Below, piece by piece: positions 1 through 5,056 of a DNA stretch of 5,107 nucleotides. Each line of letters opens with the position of its first letter. The first letter of the stretch is position 1. Location of the stretch: positions 1 through 5,107 of the forward strand of contig JACQAI010000333.1 in assembly GCA_016195115.1 (NCBI GenBank), in the 5' to 3' direction. The notes beneath the pieces are model-generated. The model was not told the origin of the DNA. It saw only the letters and a program-made list of their open reading frames with translations, and did not search any database. The position numbers were made by a program, and so were the translations under genes. The DNA comes from Pseudomonadota bacterium (GTDB lineage Bacteria; Pseudomonadota; Alphaproteobacteria; Elsterales; Elsteraceae).

Positions 1-24
1 CCGCTGCCGGGGTTCGAGCCATGA
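1..24 (+). CDS. 3' end of upstream gene (possibly SAM-dependent methyltransferase, MidA/NDUFAF7-like)
   Basis: The first 24 bases read as seven codons and a TGA stop, giving the C-terminus PLPGFEP. The TGA at 22-24 overlaps the ATG of the next gene (21-23) as ATGA, a typical translational-coupling junction. In many alphaproteobacteria the gene before pgeF is a class I SAM-dependent methyltransferase of the MidA/NDUFAF7 family, and a proline- and glycine-rich tail of this kind fits that family as I remember it. Only seven residues are visible, so the identity rests on gene-order knowledge, not domain evidence. The reading frame itself could be chance, although the exact ATGA overlap argues against that. 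Confidence 0.4.
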   Translation, partial: PLPGFEP

Positions 25-797
25 CGCCGCCGAGCGTCACGACCCCCGCGCTGGCGTCGCTCGCCGGGATCGACCACGGCTTCTTAGGCCGTCAGGGCGG
101 CGTCAGCGCCGGCCTCTACGCCTCGCTCAACTGCGGCTTCGGCTCCGACGACGCGCGCGACGCGGTCGCCGAGAACCGCGCGCGCGCCGCGCGCGCGCTC
201 GGCTGTGCCGGCGCCGGCCTGGTCACCGTCTATCAGGTGCACGGCACCACGGTGGCGCGCGTCACCGCGCCGTGGGCCCCCGAGGCGGCGCCGCGCGCCG
301 ACGCGCTGGTGACGCGCACGCCGGGCATCGGGCTCGGCATCCTCGCCGCCGATTGCGCGCCGGTGCTGCTCGCCGACCCCGCGGCGCGCGTGATCGGCGC
401 CGCGCACGCCGGCTGGAAGGGCGCGCTCGCCGGCGTCGTCGAGGCGACCGTCGCGGCGATGGAGGCCGAGGGCGCGGAGCGCCGCCGCATCGTCGCCGCG
501 ATCGGACCGAGCATCGCGCAGCCGAGCTACGAGGTCGGCGCCGAGTTCGCCGCACGTTTCGTCGAGGCCGACGGCGCCAACGCATGCTTCTTCGCGCCCG
601 GCCGCACGGCCGACAAACGCCAGTTCGATCTGCCCGGCTATCTGGCGGCGCGGGTTGCCGGGCTCGGCCTCGCGCAGGTGACGACGCTCGGGCTCGACAC
701 GCTCGACGATCCGGCGCGCTGGTTCAGCTATCGGCGCAGCTGCCTCAACCACGAGCCCGACTACGGCCGGCAGATCTCGGCGATCGCCCTGATATAG
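21..797 (+). CDS. pgeF: Peptidoglycan editing factor PgeF (laccase-domain, YfiH/DUF152 family)
   Basis: The 258-residue protein spans the whole family length. The YfiH/YlmD family contains cytoplasmic metalloenzymes once called polyphenol oxidases or laccase-domain proteins; in E. coli the member edits peptidoglycan precursors, removing wrongly incorporated L-serine from UDP-MurNAc peptides. The metal-binding triad is visible: H74 in YQVHG, C112 in AADCAPVLL and H129 in AHAGWKG. The N-terminal block HGFLGRQGGVSAGLYASLN (from H19) and the C-terminal block RWFSYRRS (from about R233) are also characteristic. The ATG at 21 is chosen because it lies just before the conserved N-terminus and overlaps the upstream stop as ATGA; no strong Shine-Dalgarno is seen, so translation is probably coupled to the upstream gene. 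The following gene is convergent, 34 bp away, with no clear terminator hairpin between them. Confidence 0.93.
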   Translation: MTPPSVTTPALASLAGIDHGFLGRQGGVSAGLYASLNCGFGSDDARDAVAENRARAARALGCAGAGLVTVYQVHGTTVARVTAPWAPEAAPRADALVTRTPGIGLGILAADCAPVLLADPAARVIGAAHAGWKGALAGVVEATVAAMEAEGAERRRIVAAIGPSIAQPSYEVGAEFAARFVEADGANACFFAPGRTADKRQFDLPGYLAARVAGLGLAQVTTLGLDTLDDPARWFSYRRSCLNHEPDYGRQISAIALI

Positions 798-831
798 ACG
801 CGACCTCGTCGGCTTGCGCGCTTGCGTGGCG

Positions 832-1449
832 TCAGGCGACCGCGGTGAGCGGGGCCGCCGTGGCGGCGCGTGCCATCCGCTGCAAGGCGGCGGCGCGGCG
901 GCGTTCGTGGCGATTGAGCGGCGGCGAAGCGGCAGGCGCGCCGGGGTCGGCCGCGTCTTCGCCTGCCGTTTGCAGGTCGAATGCAGGTGACACGGCGCCG
1001 GCGGCGGGAGCCGCGACGGGCTGCGCCGGGCGGTCGGACGCCGGCGTCGCGGCGCCGAACTCGTTGCGCCGCTGCACGATCAGGCGCGCCATGCGGCTCG
1101 CCTCGTCGATATTGACCTCGCCGGCCGCCATCAGCCACAGCACGCGATCGAGCATCTCGACCAGGGTGGTGCCGGCCTCGGGCGGCGGCAGCGCCAAGTC
1201 GATGTCGCGGTCGCGCGGCTTGGGGAACAGCCGGTCGAGCACGAAGCGCGCCGCGACGCCGTCGCCGGCGCGCACCTTGTCCATCAGGACCTGCGCCGCG
1301 AGCGCGTCGTCGCCGTCGGCCAAGAGCGCGCGCAGCCGGGTCGCGCGGTTCGGCGTGCCGGGCTTCTTGCCCGCCGGATTGCCGGACCGCCCGGGCGCCC
1401 AGCGCCCGCGGGCGCCGCGGGTCGGCGCCGCCTGATCGAGATCGTCCAT
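832..1449 (-). CDS. DUF5681 domain protein of unknown function
   Basis: The 205-residue protein starts at the ATG at 1449-1447. Residues about 15-40 carry the DUF5681 signature: RWAPGRSGNPAGKKPGTPNR followed by a basic helix. Then come a helical segment ending in VLDRLFPKPRDRDIDLALP (about 70-88) and a second helical part, LMAAGEVNIDEASRMARLI (about 106-124). The C-terminal third is low-complexity Ala/Pro and ends with a basic LNRHERRRAAALQRMAR motif. No enzymatic residues or membrane segments are apparent. DUF5681 proteins are found in phage and accessory regions, and the basic N-terminus suggests possible nucleic-acid binding, but the function is unknown. An in-frame ATG at 1482 would add 11 residues, but it lies inside the -10 element of the likely promoter, so the 1449 start is preferred. 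No prophage genes neighbour it here. Control by LexA is suggested by the upstream sequence. Confidence 0.75.
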   Translation of the reverse strand: MDDLDQAAPTRGARGRWAPGRSGNPAGKKPGTPNRATRLRALLADGDDALAAQVLMDKVRAGDGVAARFVLDRLFPKPRDRDIDLALPPPEAGTTLVEMLDRVLWLMAAGEVNIDEASRMARLIVQRRNEFGAATPASDRPAQPVAAPAAGAVSPAFDLQTAGEDAADPGAPAASPPLNRHERRRAAALQRMARAATAAPLTAVA

Positions 1450-1476
1450 GGTCGCCGCCGTCTGGTAAACGCAAAT

Positions 1477-1491
1477 GTTCATGATATGTTC
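1477..1491. promoter_or_regulatory. LexA-type SOS operator (GTTC-N7-GTTC)
   Basis: GTTCATGATATGTTC matches the direct-repeat LexA operator GTTC-N7-GTTC established for Alphaproteobacteria (for example Rhizobium and Rhodobacter). It overlaps the -10 hexamer of the minus-strand promoter, an ideal position for repression. The inference is that LexA represses the DUF5681 gene and DNA damage relieves it. The match alone could occur by chance in a genome; its exact overlap with a strong promoter is what makes it credible. Confidence 0.7.
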
Positions 1492-1509
1492 TCATTACCC
1501 TTTTGTCAA
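1481..1509 (-). promoter_or_regulatory. Sigma-70 type promoter for the DUF5681 gene
   Basis: Read on the minus strand, TTGACA (1509-1504) is followed by exactly 17 bases and then TATCAT (1486-1481). This is a perfect -35 and a 5-of-6 -10 at ideal spacing. The predicted transcript start is near 1474, leaving about 25 bases of leader before the ATG at 1449. The region is AT-rich compared with the surrounding high-GC DNA. The leader has only a weak purine stretch (GGCGGCGA), so translation initiation may be modest. Confidence 0.75.
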
Positions 1510-1706
1510 TCGGGTGGCGACCCGCAGCGAACGCCGTCGCGGCCGCACCCCGGGCGCCGATTTTAGCCGAGGACTCGGATCCGCCCGAAGTGGCGCCGCC
1601 CGAGGGGCCGCGGCGCAAGTTCGAGCGCTCCACATTCATCGGCATTTACAACAATTCCGACTTCGCGCCGGTGGTGGCGCTGATCAACGCCAGCGGCTTG
1701 AATTAA
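1503..1706 (+). pseudogene. Short coding-like fragment of unknown identity, next to the IS left end
   Basis: An open frame runs to TAA at 1704-1706. From about 1563 onward its codons look genuinely coding (mostly G/C in third position), giving the C-terminal segment KFERSTFIGIYNNSDF followed by a hydrophobic APVVALINASGLN. The only in-frame start before that is a TTG at 1503, inside the -35 of the opposing promoter and without a Shine-Dalgarno, so the 5' end is doubtful. I do not recognise the protein. It may be the 3' remnant of a gene broken by rearrangement at the IS junction, or a small genuine gene. It shares its frame with IS orfA, but the stop at 1704 separates them, and it does not resemble the missing orfA helix-turn-helix. 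Confidence 0.3.
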
Positions 1707-1752
1707 GTATTGTGTCCCCTTATCACAGGCCGGCCGCGGAAGGCTGTGCTTG

Positions 1753-1782
1753 CCGCGGAGGCGGCAGCTGCCGCCTCCGCGG
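1753..1782. repeat. 30-bp perfect palindrome in the orfA linker
   Basis: Arms CCGCGGAGGCGGCAG (1753-1767) and CTGCCGCCTCCGCGG (1768-1782) are exact reverse complements with no spacer. It lies about 45 bp inside the putative left end and encodes the Ala-rich linker of OrfA. It is very GC-rich and could form a strong hairpin or cruciform. There is no T-run after it, so it is not a classical terminator. Confidence 0.85.
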
Positions 1783-1879
1783 TGTCGCGCGCGCCGGCAC
1801 CGGCTGACCAGCTGTCGGCGGCGCGGGCGCGCATCGCCGAGCTCGAGCGCAAGGTCGGGCAGCAGCAGTTGGATCTGGA

Positions 1880-1886
1880 TTTTTTC
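1880..1886 (+). promoter_or_regulatory. Candidate -1 ribosomal frameshift site (T TTT TTC)
   Basis: In the orfA frame the codons read GAT TTT TTC, which contains the slippery heptamer T-TTT-TTC (X-XXY-YYZ) in correct phase. Slipping by -1 enters the frame of orfB, which is open from here to the orfB ATG with no stop (about 30 codons, including VWRDGVYALIQAM just before the orfB methionine). This would produce the OrfAB fusion transposase known for IS3 elements. I did not identify a stimulatory downstream structure with confidence. Confidence 0.55.
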
Positions 1887-1969
1887 AAGCGAGCCTTGCG
1901 GCAAGTCAAGGCGTCACGCCGGCCGAACGACGGGTCTGGCGCGACGGCGTCTACGCACTCATCCAAGCG

Positions 1970-2875
1970 ATGACGCGACCGCAGGGCACGATCGGCAGGG
2001 ACGCGCTCCCGGTCGATCGGATGTGCGCGCTGGCCGGCGTCAGCCGGGCCGGCTACTACCGGTCTTGGCAGGCCTCGGCGCCGCGCCAGGAGGAGACCGA
2101 GGTCAGGGACACGGTGCAGCGCCTGGCGCTCGGCCATCGGCACTACGGCCATCGGCGCATCACGGCGTTGCTGCGTCGCGAGGGCTGGCGGGTCAACAAG
2201 AAGCGCGTGCTGCGGCTGATGCGCGAGGACAACCTGCTCTGCCTGAGACGCCGCGCCTTCGTGCCGCCGACCACCGATTCCAAGCACGGCTGGCGCGTCT
2301 ATCCCAATCTCGCGTGGCGCCTCGAGCCGATGGCGCCGAACCAGCTCTGGGTGGCCGATATCACTTACGTGCGGCTCGACGAGGAGTTCGCCTATCTCGC
2401 CATCGTGCTCGATGCGTTCAGTCGCCGGGCGGTTGGCTGGGCGATGGCGACGCATCTGCAGGCGAGCCTTGCGCTCGAGGCGCTCGACATGGCGCTCGCC
2501 GATCGCGAGATCGCGCCGGGCGGGCTGGTGCATCACTCCGATCGCGGCGTGCAGTATGCCTGCGGCGACTATATCGGCCGTCTCGAAGCCACCGGCATCC
2601 AGCCGAGCATGAGCCGGGCCGGCTGTCCCTACGACAACGCCATGGCGGAGAGCTTCATGAAGACCCTGAAGCAAGAGGAGGTCGATGGTCGCGCCTACCG
2701 CGATCTTGCGGCGGCACGCCGTTCGATCGGCACCTTCATCGACCAGGTCTATAATGGCCAAAGGCTACACTCGGCGCTCGCCTACCGGTCGCCCGTGGAG
2801 TTCGAGGCAAGCCTGACGATGGCAGGGGCTGCTGCGCAGCAGCCCCTGCCATCGTCCATCGCAACCTGTCCCTGA
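1970..2875 (+). CDS. IS3-family transposase OrfB (DDE integrase core)
   Basis: The 301-residue protein is the catalytic subunit of IS3-type transposition and acts on the IS ends. The N-terminal part has the HTH_21-like region (HRHYGHRRITALLRREG, about 57-73). The rve integrase core follows with the full catalytic set: D130 in LWVADITYV, D191 in HHSDRGVQY and E227 in NAMAESFMKTLK. There are 35 residues between the second D and the E, and K234 lies seven after the E, a classic DD(35)E-K arrangement. The family C-terminus LHSALAYRSPVEFEA (to about residue 280) is intact. About 20 further residues (TMAGAAAQQPLPSS and on) are encoded by a 42-bp palindrome and look like a tail outside the fold. Its ATG overlaps the orfA stop, and it may be made as an OrfAB fusion by -1 frameshifting. 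The enzyme core appears intact, but mobility is doubtful because OrfA lacks its DNA-binding part. Confidence 0.93.
   Translation: MTRPQGTIGRDALPVDRMCALAGVSRAGYYRSWQASAPRQEETEVRDTVQRLALGHRHYGHRRITALLRREGWRVNKKRVLRLMREDNLLCLRRRAFVPPTTDSKHGWRVYPNLAWRLEPMAPNQLWVADITYVRLDEEFAYLAIVLDAFSRRAVGWAMATHLQASLALEALDMALADREIAPGGLVHHSDRGVQYACGDYIGRLEATGIQPSMSRAGCPYDNAMAESFMKTLKQEEVDGRAYRDLAAARRSIGTFIDQVYNGQRLHSALAYRSPVEFEASLTMAGAAAQQPLPSSIATCP
2815..2856. repeat. 42-bp perfect palindrome at the orfB 3' end
   Basis: Two 21-base arms meet at 2835/2836 without spacer. The left arm begins GACGATGGCAGG, the right arm ends CCTGCCATCGTC, and the centre is CTGCTGCGCAGCAG. Every base pair matches across the full 42 bp; pairing stops at 2814/2857. 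It overlaps codons of orfB past the conserved transposase C-terminus and ends about 49 bp before the putative right terminus. A hairpin this stable could act as a transcription barrier at the IS edge, but there is no U-tract. Confidence 0.9.
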
Positions 2876-2878
2876 TTT

Positions 2879-2894
2879 CCTGTCTCACGACAGG
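2879..2894 (+). repeat. Small hairpin next to the IS right terminus
   Basis: CCTGTC (2879-2884) and GACAGG (2889-2894) form a 6-bp stem around a TCAC loop, just after the orfB stop (2873-2875) and partly inside the putative right inverted repeat. It has no downstream T-run, so terminator function is not supported. It may simply be part of the transposase-binding end. Confidence 0.4.
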
Positions 2895-2905
2895 GGTGCA
2901 GTCCA
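2880..2905 (-). repeat. Putative IS right terminal repeat (IRR)
   Basis: Read inward from 2905 on the minus strand, this begins TGGACTGCACCCCTGTCG. It starts with TG and has the ACTGCACCC core typical of IS150-like IS3 ends. The position, about 30 bp after the orfB stop, fits the family. The matching left repeat is poor, so the exact end is inferred. Confidence 0.5.
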
Positions 2906-3144
2906 AATAGATTATCCGCGAAATCCCGATTCGCCGCCGCAACGAAGCTGGCTCTGTCGCGTTTTCTATGCGAGATTGTCTACGGATCGCGGTGGTTGTA
3001 ATGCAGGAGTTCACGCGACCTTCGGACCCGCCCGCGCTGGGCTTATGGAATGAGCACGGCACAGCAGATCGTCGACCGGGCGCCGACCCCACGGCGACAG
3101 ACGCGGGGTCCGCGAACGCCGTCTCTCTCGATCGGAGCATGCCC
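2906..3144. other. Intergenic region upstream of the response regulator
   Basis: About 240 bp between the IS end and the regulator gene. An in-frame ATG at 2968 would extend the regulator, but the intervening codons do not resemble a receiver domain. A segment at 2950-2967 (GGCTCTGTCGCGTTTTCT) is reminiscent of IS6-type terminal repeats, with no partner seen. I find no convincing promoter; TTGTCT and TGTAAT at 2975-3001 are only 15 bp apart. Confidence 0.4.
3134..3137 (+). promoter_or_regulatory. Ribosome binding site deciding the regulator start
   Basis: GGAG lies 7 bp before the ATG at 3145 but only 1 bp before the ATG at 3139. The spacing favours initiation at 3145, removing 59 residues from the longest open frame. 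Confidence 0.6.
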
Positions 3145-3792
3145 ATGCAGATACTGATTGCGGATGACCATTCGTTGTTTCGCGACGGTCTGCGGCATGT
3201 CCTCTCGACCCTGGCCGACGATGTCGCCGTGATGGAGGCCGGCACGCTCCAGGAGGCGATCAGCCTGCTCGAGCGCTCCAAGCGGGTCGACCTCATCATC
3301 GTCGATCTGGCGATGCCGGGCATGGAGAGCCCGGCGAGCCTGGCCAAGGTCAAGGCGATCGCGCCCGGCACGCCGGTCGTGGTGATCACCGCCTCGGAGG
3401 ACCAGCACGACGTGCGCGCCGCGCTCGAGGCCGGCGCCAGCGGCTACATTCCGAAATCGGTGCGCGGTCAGATCATGCTGTCGGCGCTGCAGCTCGTCAT
3501 GGTCGGCGGCGTCTACGTCCGGCCGCTCGCCCTCGACGTCTCGATCCCGGGCTCGCTCAGCCGCACCGACGCGGCGACCTCGGCGCGCATCCGCTCGCTC
3601 CTGACCGAGCGCCAGATCGACGTGCTGCGCCTGCTCGCCGAGGGCAAGCCCAACAAGGAGATCGCGCGCACGCTCAACCTCGCCGAGGGCACGGTGCGCG
3701 TGCATGTCAACGCCGTGCTCAAGGCGCTGAGCGCGCGCAACCGCACCGAGGCGGCGCTCGCGGCGCGCAGCGCCGGCCTGTCGTCGTTCTAG
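3145..3792 (+). CDS. NarL/FixJ-type two-component response regulator (REC-LuxR HTH)
   Basis: This is a cytoplasmic DNA-binding regulator of 215 residues, the standard length for NarL-type proteins. The receiver domain (about 1-118) shows the acidic pair D7/D8 in LIADDHSLFRDGLR, the phosphoacceptor D54 in IIVDLAMPGM, switch T82 in VVVITASED and K104 in GYIPKS, so phosphorylation chemistry appears intact. A linker leads to the LuxR-type HTH (about 153-208), LTERQIDVLRLLAEGKPNKE and then the recognition helix GTVRVHVNAVLKAL. The start at 3145 is preferred over 3139 and 2968 because GGAG at 3134-3137 sits 7 bp before it, and the family fold begins directly at MQILIADDH. No histidine kinase is in the window, so partner and targets are unknown. 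The aminotransferase gene follows 39 bp downstream on the same strand and may be co-transcribed. The IS lies about 240 bp upstream. Confidence 0.9.
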   Translation: MQILIADDHSLFRDGLRHVLSTLADDVAVMEAGTLQEAISLLERSKRVDLIIVDLAMPGMESPASLAKVKAIAPGTPVVVITASEDQHDVRAALEAGASGYIPKSVRGQIMLSALQLVMVGGVYVRPLALDVSIPGSLSRTDAATSARIRSLLTERQIDVLRLLAEGKPNKEIARTLNLAEGTVRVHVNAVLKALSARNRTEAALAARSAGLSSF

Positions 3793-3815
3793 CCGCACGC
3801 CGCGCCCGCCCCATC

Positions 3816-3840
3816 ACTTGAACAACCCGACTTGAACAAC
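3816..3840 (+). repeat. Tandem 11-bp repeat spanning the aminotransferase start
   Basis: ACTTGAACAAC occurs at 3816-3826 and again at 3830-3840, separated by CCG (14-bp period). The second copy contains the TTG start codon at 3832. The copies are out of frame with each other, and the duplication occupies the place where a Shine-Dalgarno would be expected. It probably arose by replication slippage. Confidence 0.7.
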
Positions 3841-4986
3841 CGGTTCGGGCGCGCGGCGCGCGCGGAATTCTGCCTCGACGAGGCGGTCGCCTTCCTCAAC
3901 CACGGCTCGTTCGGCGCGACACCGCGTGCCGTGCTAGCGGCGCAGGACCGCTGGCGCGCCACCATGGAGCGTCAGCCGGTGCACTTCATGGGCCGCCTGC
4001 TGCCGCGCGCGCTCGACGCGGCGCGCGCCGCGCTTGGCGATTTCCTCGGCGCCGATCCGGCCGGCCTCGTCTTCGTCGAGAACGCCAGCGCCGGCGTCAA
4101 CAGCGTGTTGCGCTCGCTCCCGTTCGGGCCCGGCGACGAGATCCTCGCGACCGCGCTCGGCTATCCGGCGGTGCTCAACGCCGCGCGCTACACCGCCGCG
4201 CGCACCGGCGCGAGGCTCGTCACGGTAGCGCTACCCTTGCCGATCCGCGGGCCCGCGGCGATCTGCGACGCGGTCGCCGCGGCGCTGACGCCGCGCACCC
4301 GGCTCGCCATCCTCGACCACGTGACCTCGGCGACGGCGTGCGTCATGCCGATCGCCGCCTTGATCGAGGCGTGCCGCGGCGCCGGCGTGCCGGTGCTGGT
4401 CGACGGCGCGCATGCGCCCGGCATGCTGGCGCTCGCGCTCGACGACCTGGGCGCCGATTGGTACACCGGCAATTGTCACAAGTGGCTGTTCGCGCCCAAG
4501 GGCGCGGCGTTCCTCCACGCCCGGCGCGATCGGCGCGACGGCGTCCACCCGCTGGTGATCTCGCACGGCGTCGACAACGGCCTGCACGCCGCGTTCGATT
4601 GGCCGGGCACGCGCGACTTCACCGCCTGGCTGGCGGTCCCGGACGGCATCGCGTTCCACCGCAGCCACGACTCCGAGGCGTTGCGCACGCACAATTGTCG
4701 GCTTGCCGCCGCCATGGCGGCCGAGCTCGCGACGCGCTGGGGCACCGGGCCGGCGGTGCCGCCGTCGATGCTCGGATCGATGGCGACCGTGCGGCTGCCC
4801 TTCGCGGACGCCGCGACCCCCGAGGCGGCGCTGCGCGTGCACGACCGGCTGATCGACGACCACGGCGTCGAGGTCCCGGTGTGGGCGATCGGCGAGGCGC
4901 TGTGGCTGCGCATCTCGGCGCAGATCTACAACGAGCCCGCCGACTACCGACGGCTGGCCGACGCGGTCGCGGCTATCGCGCACTAG
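3832..4986 (+). CDS. Class V PLP-dependent aminotransferase, isopenicillin-N-epimerase-like
   Basis: The 384-residue protein is full length for the COG0520/CefD-like group of fold-type I PLP enzymes (epimerases, cysteine desulfurases, C-S lyases). The N-terminal FLNHGSFGATPRAVL (about 21-35) and the RQPVHFMGRLLP block are characteristic of the isopenicillin-N-epimerase-like branch. PLP contacts are visible: N84 and A85 in VENASAGVN, H163 in LDHVTSATA, D191 and H194 in VDGAHAPG, and Schiff-base K217 in TGNCHKWLF. GTRDFTAWL (259-267) is also conserved. The first conserved block begins about 15 residues after the TTG at 3832. No other in-frame start lies between it and the upstream stop at 3790-3792, and the first internal ATG would remove the block, so the TTG start is well supported. 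No strong Shine-Dalgarno is seen. The substrate cannot be read from sequence, and no beta-lactam genes are nearby, so true isopenicillin epimerisation is unlikely. Confidence 0.9.
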   Translation: MNNRFGRAARAEFCLDEAVAFLNHGSFGATPRAVLAAQDRWRATMERQPVHFMGRLLPRALDAARAALGDFLGADPAGLVFVENASAGVNSVLRSLPFGPGDEILATALGYPAVLNAARYTAARTGARLVTVALPLPIRGPAAICDAVAAALTPRTRLAILDHVTSATACVMPIAALIEACRGAGVPVLVDGAHAPGMLALALDDLGADWYTGNCHKWLFAPKGAAFLHARRDRRDGVHPLVISHGVDNGLHAAFDWPGTRDFTAWLAVPDGIAFHRSHDSEALRTHNCRLAAAMAAELATRWGTGPAVPPSMLGSMATVRLPFADAATPEAALRVHDRLIDDHGVEVPVWAIGEALWLRISAQIYNEPADYRRLADAVAAIAH

Positions 4987-5025
4987 CGCGCGATGCGTTC
5001 GAGTTGACCCGATCCCAAAACAAAC

Positions 5026-5053
5026 CGTCATCCCGGCGAAAGCCGGGATCCAG
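5026..5053. repeat. REP-type palindromic repeat (translates as WIPAFAGMT on the minus strand)
   Basis: ATCCCGGC (5030-5037) and GCCGGGAT (5042-5049) form a perfect 8-bp stem closed by a GAAA tetraloop, with flanks CGTC and CCAG. On the minus strand it encodes WIPAFAGMT, a well-known signature of dispersed intergenic REP elements in proteobacterial genomes. It lies 39 bp after the aminotransferase stop, apparently between convergent genes. It may slow or protect transcripts, but it has no U-run and is not a standard terminator. Confidence 0.8.
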
Positions 5054-5056
5054 ATG

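Larger units (their letters stand above)
1710..1973 (+). pseudogene. IS3-family OrfA, N-terminally truncated
   Basis: The frame encodes up to 87 residues from a TTG at 1710. Residues about 34-66 form a heptad-rich coiled coil (ARIAELERKVGQQQLDLDFF), the OrfA/OrfAB oligomerisation segment of IS3 transposases. Before it lies a low-complexity Ala linker (residues 15-26) encoded by a 30-bp perfect palindrome. The usual N-terminal helix-turn-helix of about 50-60 residues that recognises the IS ends is absent, and none is visible upstream in any frame. The TTG has no evident Shine-Dalgarno and lies at the element boundary, so it may not be a real start. The 3' end overlaps orfB by ATGA (1970-1973). 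As it stands the protein could dimerise but would probably not bind the IS ends. Confidence 0.65.
1706..2905 (+). mobile_element. IS3-family insertion sequence, left end uncertain or truncated
   Basis: The element has the IS3 layout: a short orfA with a leucine-zipper-like coiled coil, then a DDE transposase orfB in the -1 frame relative to orfA. The right end, read inward on the minus strand from 2905, begins TGGACTGCACCCC, which resembles IS3/IS150-group termini. A candidate left end near 1706 (AGTATTGTGTCCCCT) matches it only partly: ATTG against ACTG, then CCCCT against CCCCT after a one-base gap. The trinucleotide AAT lies beside each putative end (1701-1703 and 2906-2908), compatible with a 3-bp target duplication but too short to prove one. 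A span near 1.2 kb suits the family. However, orfA lacks its N-terminal DNA-binding domain, so the left end may be a deletion junction. Confidence 0.8.

Noticed and set aside
272..1435. 387-codon plus-strand frame overlapping pgeF and the DUF5681 gene
   Set aside because: The translation is an Arg/Ala-rich shadow of pgeF running into the antisense of DUF5681; it has no domain.
1703..2761. 352-codon minus-strand frame opposite the IS transposase
   Set aside because: It lies antisense to a transposase with a full catalytic motif, and its composition is typical of antisense shadow frames; no domain is recognisable.
2815..2856. 42-bp palindrome as an intrinsic terminator
   Set aside because: The stem is strong, but no T-run follows on either strand, so rho-independent termination is not supported.
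2968..3144. Extended N-terminus of the response regulator
   Set aside because: The 59 extra residues have no receiver-domain similarity, and a well-spaced GGAG precedes the ATG at 3145.
3820..3837. Second LexA-like direct repeat (GAAC ... GAAC)
   Set aside because: The two GAAC units are separated by 10 bases, not 7, and belong to a simple 14-bp slippage repeat.
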